From NCBI GenBank assembly GCA_963665555.2, contig OY762308.1, forward strand, positions 992,001 through 1,056,000: DNA of 64,000 bases, given 5' to 3'. This document shows positions 16,039 to 23,163 of this stretch, one piece after another; the first letter of the stretch is position 1; the number at the start of each line of letters is the position of its first letter. The translations under genes were made by a program, and so were the position numbers. The stretch comes from CAXXXW01 sp963665555. Its GTDB lineage: Bacteria > Pseudomonadota > Alphaproteobacteria > Thalassobaculales > Thalassobaculaceae. The notes under the pieces are model-generated. The model made no database searches, was not told where the DNA came from, and saw only the letters and a program-made list of their open reading frames with translations.

Positions 16039-17720
16039 CTCGGCGGCTCCCAGGCCAGCGGCGCGAGCGCCTCGATGTCGCTGACGACATCGACCACCGC
16101 CGGGCGGCCGGCGGCGAGCGCGCGGCGGAAGGCGGGGCCGATCTCCCCCGGCTCCTCCACCCGGACGCCGAGCGCGCCCATGTCCTCCGCGATGCGGGCG
16201 AAGTCGGTTTCGTTCTGGACCCACATCTCCCTGGAGCGCTCCGTCGGCGCGCCGTCGTAGAGCCGCCTCATGCCGTTCAGCGCCTGGTTGCCGGAGCGGT
16301 TGTTGTTGATCACGGTCACCGTGTTCAGGCCGTGGCGCACGGCCGTCTCGACCTCGCCCATGTGATACCAGAAGCCGAGATCGCCGGTGAAACAGACCAC
16401 CGGCCGGTCGGGCGCGCCGCATTTGGCGCCGATCGCCGCCGGGAAGGCCCAGCCGAGGTGCCCGGCGCTGCGGATATAGCTCTGGCCCGGCCCGGCGATC
16501 TCGAACATCCCGCCCATCCACATGCCGGAATGCCCGGTGTCCACGACGACGAGCGCGTCCTCCGGCATGGCGGCGGTCAGTTCCGCGACAAGGCGTTCGG
16601 GGCGGATCGGCGTCGCGTCCGAGGCGTAGAGCGGCGCGAAGTCGGCCCTGTAGGCGGCGACGAGTTCGGCCGCCCGGGCGGTCCAGGCCGCGCGCCCCTC
16701 CGGGACCGGGATGTTGAGTTCGGCCAGCCGCTCCAGCGCGACGCGGGCGTCGCCGATCGCCGCGGCGTCGGTCGGGTAGTTCCGGCCCGCGACGCCGGCG
16801 TCGATGTCGATCTGGACCGCCGGCGTCCCCTCGGCCGGGACCGTCCAGAAATGCGTCGTCATGCCGCCCGCCCGCGTGCCGACGAAGACGACGAGGTCGG
16901 CCTCCGAAACCGCCTGGTTGGCGGAGCGGCGCGAATAGGTGCCGACAACGCCGACCGAGAGCGGGTGGCCGTCCGGGATCGCGTCCTTGGCGTTGAGCGA
17001 AACGGCGACGGGAATGCGCGCCGCCTCGGCGAAGCGGAGCAGCGCCGGCCCCGCGCCCGAGGCGCGCACGCCGCCGCCGGCGACGATAACGGGCCGCTCG
17101 GCCCGCGAGATACGGTCCGCGACCGCGCGCAGGTCGTCGGGATCGGGCGCCGGGCGGTGCGGCGGGACCCGGCCGTAGCGCGGCTCGATCGCGCCGTCGA
17201 ACTCGATCCCGGCGTTCTCGATCGCCTGTCCGGTGTTGCCGGCGAGTTGCAGGTGGACCGGGCCGGGCACGCCGGTCGTCGCCATGCGGAAGGCCTGGCG
17301 CAGCATGTCGGGCAGGCGGTCCGGGTCGTCCACCGCCGCGTTCATCTTGGTGTAGGAGGCGAAGGCCGGCAGGTCGTCCACCTCCTGGTAGGCCCAGCGG
17401 TCGCGGTGGTTGGCCTCGCGCCCGCCGGTCAGCGCCACCAGCGGCGCCTTGGCGAGATGGGCGTCGCGCAGCCCGGCGCAGAGGTTGAGCGCGCCGACGA
17501 TCTGCGCCATGCAGACGCCCGGCCGCCCCGAGGCGCGGGCGTAGCCGTCGGCCATGTAGACCGCGCCGGCCTCGGAATGGGCGTGGATGCGGCGGATTTC
17601 CGTGCGCCGCTCGATCTCCCGCAACATGCCGCGCAGCACCGCCGGCAGGTAGAACACATGCGTGACCCCGTAACCCGCGAGCATGTCGGCCATGACGGCC
17701 GCGACACGTCGTTTCGCCAT
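16035..17720 (-). CDS. Thiamine pyrophosphate-dependent enzyme (acetolactate synthase-like)
   Basis: A 561-residue three-domain ThDP enzyme. The N-terminal Pyr domain has the activating Glu in HAHSEAGAVYMADGYARASGR, the middle domain has ERPVIVAGGGVRASGA, and the C-terminal PP domain has the Mg-ThDP motif beginning GDLGFWYHMGE and ending with the Asn cluster INNNRSGNQ. Family members include acetolactate synthase, benzoylformate decarboxylase, oxalyl-CoA decarboxylase and sulfopyruvate decarboxylase; I cannot assign one. It has no regulatory-subunit gene beside it, arguing against a biosynthetic acetolactate synthase. It lies between asparaginase and a D-2-hydroxyacid dehydrogenase, suggesting catabolism of a 2-oxoacid. 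Confidence 0.9.
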   Translation of the reverse strand: MAKRRVAAVMADMLAGYGVTHVFYLPAVLRGMLREIERRTEIRRIHAHSEAGAVYMADGYARASGRPGVCMAQIVGALNLCAGLRDAHLAKAPLVALTGGREANHRDRWAYQEVDDLPAFASYTKMNAAVDDPDRLPDMLRQAFRMATTGVPGPVHLQLAGNTGQAIENAGIEFDGAIEPRYGRVPPHRPAPDPDDLRAVADRISRAERPVIVAGGGVRASGAGPALLRFAEAARIPVAVSLNAKDAIPDGHPLSVGVVGTYSRRSANQAVSEADLVVFVGTRAGGMTTHFWTVPAEGTPAVQIDIDAGVAGRNYPTDAAAIGDARVALERLAELNIPVPEGRAAWTARAAELVAAYRADFAPLYASDATPIRPERLVAELTAAMPEDALVVVDTGHSGMWMGGMFEIAGPGQSYIRSAGHLGWAFPAAIGAKCGAPDRPVVCFTGDLGFWYHMGEVETAVRHGLNTVTVINNNRSGNQALNGMRRLYDGAPTERSREMWVQNETDFARIAEDMGALGVRVEEPGEIGPAFRRALAAGRPAVVDVVSDIEALAPLAWEPPR

Positions 17721-17780
17721 CTCGAACTCCCCCTCCGGCGGCGCGAAAGCCGGGAGAGTAGCCGGGCGGCGGCGTTCGCC

Positions 17781-18788
17781 TCAATACGTGTCGAACATCC
17801 GCTGGACCTCTTCCGGGTCGTCGGTCCGGGTGAGCGCGAGCATGGCCAGCACGCGGGCCTTTTGCGGGTTCAGGTTGTCGGCGGCGACGATCCCGGCCTC
17901 GCGCATCGTCGTCCGGCGCAGCGCGCGGCCGCTTCCGGCCCGCGTGCTGTAGACGGCGAGCACGCCGGCCGCGCGCGCCTCCAGCAGGGCGTCCACCTGC
18001 GGCGGCGCGGGCAGGCCGGGGGCCAGCGCGGCGCAGACGATGGCGCGCGCCCCGGCGTCCACGAAGGCGCGGACCGCCGCGCCGTCCGCCCCGGCGTAGC
18101 TGTAGACGATATCGACCCTCGGAAGCTTCGAAAGGCCGCGCACATCGAACTCGGTCGCGGTCGTGTGCGGGCGCGCCGGCCTGCGGTAGATCGCCGCGCG
18201 CCCGTCCGGGTCGGCGTAGCCGAGCATTCCCAGGTCCGGCGCGCGGAAGGTTTCGAGGCGCAGCGTCGAGGTCTTGGAAACCTCGCGCGCGGCGTGGATT
18301 TCGTCGTTGAGCACCACCGTGACGCCGAGGCCGCGCGCCTCGGGCGCGCTCGCGGCGCGGATGGCGGCGAGCAGGTTGGCCCCGGCGTCGGTGGCGAAGC
18401 CGGAGGACGGGCGCTGCGCCCCGGTGACCGCCACCGGCAGGTCGGTCTTCAGCGCGAGGTTCAGGAAATACGCCGTCTCCTCCAGCGTCGCGGTGCCGTG
18501 GGTGACGACGGCGCCGTCGATGTCCGGCATGGTTTCGGCGATCTCGTGGATTTTCGCCGTCATCGCCAGCCAGTCGTCGGGGACGATGCCGGAACTCGAA
18601 ACCTGCCGCACATCCACCGGCACGATGTCCGCCGCGCCGGCGGCCTCCGGGAACAGGGAGAGGATTTCCGACACCGGCATCCGCCGGCCATGGTCCATGT
18701 ACTCCCACAGGTCGAGGCTGTCCCGGCCGGCGTAGGAGATGGTGCCGCCGGTTCCGACGAAGGCGACGCGCGGTTTCGCGGCGCTCAT
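17781..18788 (-). CDS. Asparaginase family protein (type II-like)
   Basis: A 335-residue asparaginase/glutaminase. The first catalytic Thr is T16 in VGTGGTISYAG; the second is in DGAVVTHGTATLEETAYFL, followed by PVAVTGAQRPSS and the SDAGAN-like ATDAGANL. No signal peptide is seen, so it is probably cytoplasmic. It is the first gene of the minus-strand operon that continues with the TPP enzyme. It may act on an amide other than asparagine, because such homologues often occur in catabolic operons. The ATG start at 18788 is divergent from the TRAP genes. Confidence 0.9.
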   Translation of the reverse strand: MSAAKPRVAFVGTGGTISYAGRDSLDLWEYMDHGRRMPVSEILSLFPEAAGAADIVPVDVRQVSSSGIVPDDWLAMTAKIHEIAETMPDIDGAVVTHGTATLEETAYFLNLALKTDLPVAVTGAQRPSSGFATDAGANLLAAIRAASAPEARGLGVTVVLNDEIHAAREVSKTSTLRLETFRAPDLGMLGYADPDGRAAIYRRPARPHTTATEFDVRGLSKLPRVDIVYSYAGADGAAVRAFVDAGARAIVCAALAPGLPAPPQVDALLEARAAGVLAVYSTRAGSGRALRRTTMREAGIVAADNLNPQKARVLAMLALTRTDDPEEVQRMFDTY

Positions 18789-18949
18789 GGGCGCTCTCCC
18801 CGTTGTTGCTCCCGCGCCCCCGCGCGCGGCCGGCCGAGTCTCCCCCGCGCGCGGCCGGGACGCAACAGCGGGCTTCGGGCGGAGCGGCGGGGGAGGGGCG
18901 CGCGACCGGAGCGATACCGGATTCGGAGGAATCGCTCTAAAGTCGCGCC

Positions 18950-19495
18950 ATGCCGCGCCTCGCCGCCCCGCTCCGCCTCGCCCGCGCCATCGACGCGCTT
19001 TCCGCCGGCGTCGGGCTGACCGCCGCCGCGCTGGTGGTTCCGCTGGCGCTCATCATGGCCTACGAGGCGCTGGCCCGGTTCGCGCTGAACCTGCCGACCT
19101 TCTGGGCTTTCGAGTTGTCCTACATGCTCACCGGCGCGCATTTCGCGCTGGGGATCGGCCTTGTCACGCGGCGCGGCGAGCATATCCGGATCGATCTCGT
19201 CTACGCCCGCCTGTCGCCGCGCGCCCGCGACGCGCTCGACTTCGCGGTGCTGCTCTGCGCCATGGCGCCGGTCGCGGCGTGGATCGCCTGGGGGTGGATC
19301 GACTACGCCTGGACGGCGTGGCGGCTCGGCGAGACCACCGGCGAATCGGGCTGGAACCCGGTGGTCTGGCCGGCGCGCGCGGCCGTCGCCGCCGGCCTGG
19401 CGGTGTTCGCCCTGCAACTGGTCTCCGAGACGGTCAAGACCGGCGCGCGGCTGTTCGCCCGCCGCCCGGACGAGGAGCGCCCGCCCGGTGGATAG
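18950..19495 (+). CDS. TRAP transporter small permease (DctQ-like)
   Basis: A 181-residue membrane protein with four helices, about residues 17-40, 52-70, 90-118 and 137-158. The WAFELSYMLTGAHFALGIG and HIRIDLVYARLSPRARDALD segments are the DctQ signature. It forms the small membrane subunit of a sodium-driven TRAP importer with the large subunit, whose GTG start overlaps its end by eight bases. It is divergent from the asparaginase operon, 161 bases away. No binding-protein gene is adjacent. Confidence 0.88.
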   Translation: MPRLAAPLRLARAIDALSAGVGLTAAALVVPLALIMAYEALARFALNLPTFWAFELSYMLTGAHFALGIGLVTRRGEHIRIDLVYARLSPRARDALDFAVLLCAMAPVAAWIAWGWIDYAWTAWRLGETTGESGWNPVVWPARAAVAAGLAVFALQLVSETVKTGARLFARRPDEERPPGG

Positions 19496-20801
19496 CATCG
19501 CGGCCTGGATGTTCCCGGTCCTCCTGACGCTGATCTTCCTGGGAACGCCGATCGCCTTCGCGCTGATGTCGACGGCCTTCGTCTTCGGCCTGATGCGGTT
19601 CGGCGGGAAGGCGGTCGATGTGTTCCTCTACAAGGTGGACGACATCGCCGGCGCCTCGGTGCTGGCGGCGGTGCCGTTGTTCGTGTTCATGGGCGCGATG
19701 CTGGAGCGCTCCGGCATCGCCGAGCGGCTGTTCGAGGCGATCCACCTCTGGACCCGCCGCCTGCCGGGCGGCCTCGCGGTCGGGACCGTCGCCATGTGCG
19801 TCGTTTTCGCGGCGTGCAGCGGCGTCATCGGCGCGACGGAGACCGTGGTGGGGTTGCTGGCGACGCCGGCGATGCTGCGCCACGGCTACGACAAGGGGTT
19901 GATTTCGGGCACGATAACCGCCGGCGGGTCGCTGGGCGCGATCATCCCGCCCTCGGTGGTCGTGATCATCCTGTCGGCGGTTTCGGAACTGCCGCTGGGC
20001 GACCTGTTCGTCGGGATGCTGGTTCCCGGCCTGCTGATGGCGGGCCTGTACATCGTCTACATCGTCCTGCGCTGCCGGATCGACCCCCGCGCCGGCCCGC
20101 CCGCGCCCGACCCGGACGCGCGCATGGGAACGGCGGAGAAGCTGCGCTTCACCGGCGCGGCGCTGTTCCCGCCGTTGCTGCTGGTCGTCGCGGTGCTGGG
20201 GAGCATCATGGCGGGCGTCGCCGCGCCGACGGAGGCGGCGGCCGTCGGCGCGGTCGCCACGGCGGCGCTGACCGCGTGCTACGGCCGGCTTACGCGGGCG
20301 GTCGCGGTCGAGGCCGCGGTCAAGACGCTTTCCATCACCGCGATGATCCTGACCATCGTGGTCGGCGGGACGATGTTCGCGAGCGTGTTCCTGTCCTCCG
20401 GCGGGTTCGACGCGGTGCGCGCCGTGCTCGCCTACTGGGACCTCGGGGCGTGGGGGACGCTCGCGCTGGTCCTGTTCCTGGTGTTTCTGGCGGGCTTCGT
20501 GCTCGACGGGCTGTCGATCATCCTGATCGTCGTGCCGATCGGCCTGCCGCTGGTCGTGGGCTTCGGGTTCGACCCCGTGTGGTTCGCGGTGCTGTTCCTG
20601 GTGGTCAAGCAGACCAGCTACCTGACGCCGCCGATGGCCGGCGCGATCTTCTATTTCCGGGCCATCGCGCCGCCGGAGATCGCGCTCGCCGACATGTATC
20701 GCGGCGTCGTTCCGTTCATCCTCCTCGACCTGGTCGTGCTGGCCCTGGTCGCGGCGTTTCCGGGGCTGGCGTTGTGGCTGCCGGCCCGGCTGTTCGGCTG
20801 A
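19488..20801 (+). CDS. TRAP transporter large permease (DctM-like)
   Basis: A 437-residue permease with about 11-12 membrane helices. DctM hallmarks: VPLFVFMGAMLERSGIAERLF, AACSGVIGATETVVGLLATPAML, GTITAGGSLGAIIPPSVVVI, APTEAAAVGAV and the C-terminal TSYLTPPMAGAIFYFRAIAPPEI. It starts at a GTG inside the small-subunit gene, which couples their translation. With DctQ it forms the membrane part of an importer; the periplasmic DctP must be encoded elsewhere. The divergent asparaginase and 2-oxoacid genes make organic acids or amino-acid derivatives plausible cargo, but this is a guess. Confidence 0.93.
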   Translation: MDSIAAWMFPVLLTLIFLGTPIAFALMSTAFVFGLMRFGGKAVDVFLYKVDDIAGASVLAAVPLFVFMGAMLERSGIAERLFEAIHLWTRRLPGGLAVGTVAMCVVFAACSGVIGATETVVGLLATPAMLRHGYDKGLISGTITAGGSLGAIIPPSVVVIILSAVSELPLGDLFVGMLVPGLLMAGLYIVYIVLRCRIDPRAGPPAPDPDARMGTAEKLRFTGAALFPPLLLVVAVLGSIMAGVAAPTEAAAVGAVATAALTACYGRLTRAVAVEAAVKTLSITAMILTIVVGGTMFASVFLSSGGFDAVRAVLAYWDLGAWGTLALVLFLVFLAGFVLDGLSIILIVVPIGLPLVVGFGFDPVWFAVLFLVVKQTSYLTPPMAGAIFYFRAIAPPEIALADMYRGVVPFILLDLVVLALVAAFPGLALWLPARLFG

Positions 20802-20812
20802 GGCGGCGCGCG

Positions 20813-22015
20813 ATGGCGGCCTCTCCGTTTTCGCTGCTGCGCGATCCCGGCTACGCCCGGGCCTGGGCGATCGGGCTGTTCGGCAACACCATGCGCTGGC
20901 TGGAGATGCTGGCGGTGGGGATTTTCGTGTTCGAGACCACCGGCTCGGCGCTGCTGGTGGCGGCGATGACCGTGGCCCGGCAGCTTCCGCTGGCGCTGTT
21001 CGGGACCTTCGTCGGCCCGCTCGCCGAGCGGATGGACCGGGGCCGCCTGCTCGCCGCCGGATACGCGGCCGCGGCCGCCGTCTCGGCGACGGTGTGCGCG
21101 CTGGCGGCGGCGGACGCGCTGCGCATCTGGCACCTGGCCGTCTGCGCCTTCCTGGGCGGGACGTGCTGGACGCTGGACTTCCCGGCGCGCCGCACGCTGC
21201 TCGGCGAGTTCGCCGGCCCCGAACGGCTCGGCCCCGGCGTTTCGCTCGACGCGGCGACGAACAACGCGACCCGCATGGCCGGCCCGCTGTCGGGCGGCGC
21301 GATCTACGGGCTGGCCGGCCTCGACGGGGCCTTCGCGGTCACGGCCGCGCTGCACGCGCTCTGCGCCGCGATCGCGCTGACCTTCGCCGCGAGGCGCGCC
21401 GCCGCGCGGCCGGCCGTCGAGCCCTATTTCGCGATGTTGCGCCGGGGCGTGGCGATCGTGCGCCGCTCGCGCGAACTGGTCGGGATCTACGCCGTCACCG
21501 TGATCCTGAACGTTTTCGGCTTTCCCTACGCCGCGATGGTGCCGGTGCTGGGCCGGGCGCGCTACGAGGTCGGGCCGGCGGCGATCGGCGCGCTGTCGGC
21601 GGCGGAGGGGGCGGGGGCCTTCCTCGGCGCGATGGCGGTCGCCTTCCTCGCGCGGCCGGCGGCGTTCCGGCGGCTGTTCCTCTACGGCGCGATGGCGTTC
21701 ATGTTCGGGGTTTTCTGCCTGTCGCTCGCGCCCTGGTACGGCCTCGGCGTCGCCATCCTGTTCGCCTCGGGGCTGGGCATGGCGGGGTTCGGCGCGATGC
21801 AGAGCACGCTGGTGCTCACCCTGGCCCCGGCCGAGGCCCGGAGCCGCCTGATGGGGCTGCTGTCGGTGTGCATCGGCTGCGCGCCGCTGGGCCTGCTCAA
21901 TCTCGGCCTGCTGGCCGACCGGTTCGGCGCGCCGACGGCGCTGTCGATCGTGTCGGCGGCCGGCCTCGCGCTGCTGGCCGCGACCGCCGCCCTGGTCCCG
22001 GAACTCCGCCGCTGA
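20813..22015 (+). CDS. MFS transporter (MFS_3 / EntS-like)
   Basis: A 400-residue, about 12-helix major-facilitator protein. The N-terminal GYARAWAIGLFGNTMRWLEMLAVGIFVFE, the loop GPLAERMDRGRLL and the GVSLDAATNNATRMAGPLSGG segment place it in the MFS_3 subgroup, which includes enterobactin exporter EntS and macrolide exporters. The direction is probably export. It follows the DctM gene by 11 bases and may be cotranscribed. Substrate unknown. Confidence 0.87.
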   Translation: MAASPFSLLRDPGYARAWAIGLFGNTMRWLEMLAVGIFVFETTGSALLVAAMTVARQLPLALFGTFVGPLAERMDRGRLLAAGYAAAAAVSATVCALAAADALRIWHLAVCAFLGGTCWTLDFPARRTLLGEFAGPERLGPGVSLDAATNNATRMAGPLSGGAIYGLAGLDGAFAVTAALHALCAAIALTFAARRAAARPAVEPYFAMLRRGVAIVRRSRELVGIYAVTVILNVFGFPYAAMVPVLGRARYEVGPAAIGALSAAEGAGAFLGAMAVAFLARPAAFRRLFLYGAMAFMFGVFCLSLAPWYGLGVAILFASGLGMAGFGAMQSTLVLTLAPAEARSRLMGLLSVCIGCAPLGLLNLGLLADRFGAPTALSIVSAAGLALLAATAALVPELRR

Positions 22016-22105
22016 GAGAGGGCGCGCGCCGGCCTTGCGGCGGATCGGGCGGCGCGGCTAGATTGCGAGGCTGGGGACGGGCGCAACGGCGCGGAAAGGC
22101 GAGGC

Positions 22106-22363
22106 ATGGCCGCCGACACGACGGTGCGGGCGCGGATCGACAGGGAAACCAAGGCGCGCGCCGCCGAAGCATTGCGCGCCCGGGGCCTTACGATGTCGGA
22201 GGCGATCCGCCGGATGCTGTGCGCGGTCGCGGACGAGCGGGATTCGCCATTCGACGCGCGGGTTCCCAACACCGCGACCGTCGAGGCGATCCAGGAGCTG
22301 GAGGGCGGCGGAGGCGAACGGTTCGCGAGCATCGAGAAGTTCCTTGAGCAGCACGAAGCCTAG
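22106..22363 (+). CDS. RelB/DinJ-family antitoxin
   Basis: An 85-residue antitoxin. The N-terminal part (DTTVRARIDRETKARAAEALRARGLTMSEAIRRML) is a ribbon-helix-helix DNA-binding domain of the RelB/DinJ type. The C-terminal part is the flexible, acidic toxin-neutralising region (EAIQELEGGGGERFASIEKFLEQ). It likely represses its own promoter together with the toxin. It overlaps the toxin frame by about 20 bases. The ATG is preceded by GGAAAGGCG. Confidence 0.9.
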   Translation: MAADTTVRARIDRETKARAAEALRARGLTMSEAIRRMLCAVADERDSPFDARVPNTATVEAIQELEGGGGERFASIEKFLEQHEA

Positions 22364-22637
22364 GGTGCGGGTCCCGGTCCAGAGCGCGCGCTTCAAGCGC
22401 GACATGCGAAGGGCGAAACGCCGGGGCAAGGACCTCTCGAAATTGCGCGAACCCCTGACCGCGCTCTCCCGCGGCGATCCGTTGCCGGCGGAGTATCGCG
22501 ATCATCCGCTCCGGGGCGGCTGGCGCGGTTACCGGGAACTTCATCTCGAACCGGACTGGCTCCTTGTCTACCGGATCGTGGGGGACGAACTTCGGCTGGC
22601 GCGTCTCGGTTCCCATGCGGACCTGTTCGGGGAATAG
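22344..22637 (+). CDS. YafQ-family mRNA interferase toxin
   Basis: A 97-residue RelE-superfamily ribosome-dependent endoribonuclease. Family pattern: KRDMRRAKRRGKDLSKL, then LPAEYRDHPLRGGWRGYRELHLEPDWLLVYRI with the His and Asp residues that act in YafQ, and a C-terminal RLGSHADLF with the catalytic His and Phe. It cuts mRNA in the ribosomal A site. The start is taken as TTG at 22344, inside the antitoxin gene; a GTG at 22365 is an alternative that removes seven residues. The module looks intact. Confidence 0.9.
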   Translation: MSSTKPRVRVPVQSARFKRDMRRAKRRGKDLSKLREPLTALSRGDPLPAEYRDHPLRGGWRGYRELHLEPDWLLVYRIVGDELRLARLGSHADLFGE

Positions 22638-22638
22638 C

Positions 22639-22667
22639 CGCGAATCGCCCGCGGCTGGCGATTCGCG
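22639..22667. terminator. Perfect 11-bp hairpin after the toxin gene
   Basis: The arm 22639-22649 is the exact reverse complement of 22657-22667, with a seven-base loop. It starts two bases after the toxin stop and is followed by TGTTG, only a weak U-tract. It probably ends the toxin-antitoxin transcript and insulates gcrA. Confidence 0.6.
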
Positions 22668-22769
22668 TGTTGCGCGGTCCTACAAAACCCGGTAGGCTTC
22701 CCTTCGTCGATACCTATATGTTGCGTTCGCGCGGCCCTCGGCGGCCCGCGTCGCGCGAGGGAGGGAGCC

Positions 22770-23156
22770 ATGGCCGAGCCTGCCGCGAGCGTGTGGAACG
22801 AGCAACGGCTGGAGAGCCTGAAGCGCCTCTGGGCGGAGGGCCTGTCGATCACCCGGATCGGGCTGGAGATCGGCGTCTCCCGCAACGCCGTCGTCGGCAA
22901 GGCGCACCGCATGGGCCTGCCCAGGCGCCAGTCGCCCATCGCGCGCTCCGACCGGCCCGCGCCCGCGCCGAAGCGCCGGACCCTTTCGCCGCTCGCCGCC
23001 CAGGACTGGAGCCGCGACAAGTGCCGCTGGCCGATCGGCGATCCCCGCGCGCAGGACTTCCACTTCTGCGGCGACCCGATCGAGCCGGGGCGGCCCTACT
23101 GCTCGGCCCATTGCGCCATGGCCTACACCACGGCCCGAACCGGAACGACGGGCTGA
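22770..23156 (+). CDS. gcrA: GcrA cell cycle regulator
   Basis: A 128-residue protein matching GcrA, an alphaproteobacterial sigma-70 co-activator that works at promoters with methylated GANTC sites. The N-terminal helix-turn-helix (WNEQRLESLKRLWAEGLSITRIGLEIG, then RNAVVGKAHRMGLPRR) is clear. The C-terminal RNA-polymerase-binding part has the CRWPIGDP-x-FHFCGDP-x-YCSAHCAMAY cysteine cluster. It is somewhat shorter than the Caulobacter protein because the linker is short. The ATG lies a few bases after GGGAGGGAG. It strongly supports an alphaproteobacterial source. Confidence 0.93.
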   Translation: MAEPAASVWNEQRLESLKRLWAEGLSITRIGLEIGVSRNAVVGKAHRMGLPRRQSPIARSDRPAPAPKRRTLSPLAAQDWSRDKCRWPIGDPRAQDFHFCGDPIEPGRPYCSAHCAMAYTTARTGTTG

Positions 23157-23163
23157 CCGGGAC

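Noticed and set aside
12713..16090. A single 1125-residue minus-strand protein
   Set aside because: Only its last part is DinB; the rest is an out-of-frame reading of the ROK and hydroxyacid dehydrogenase genes.
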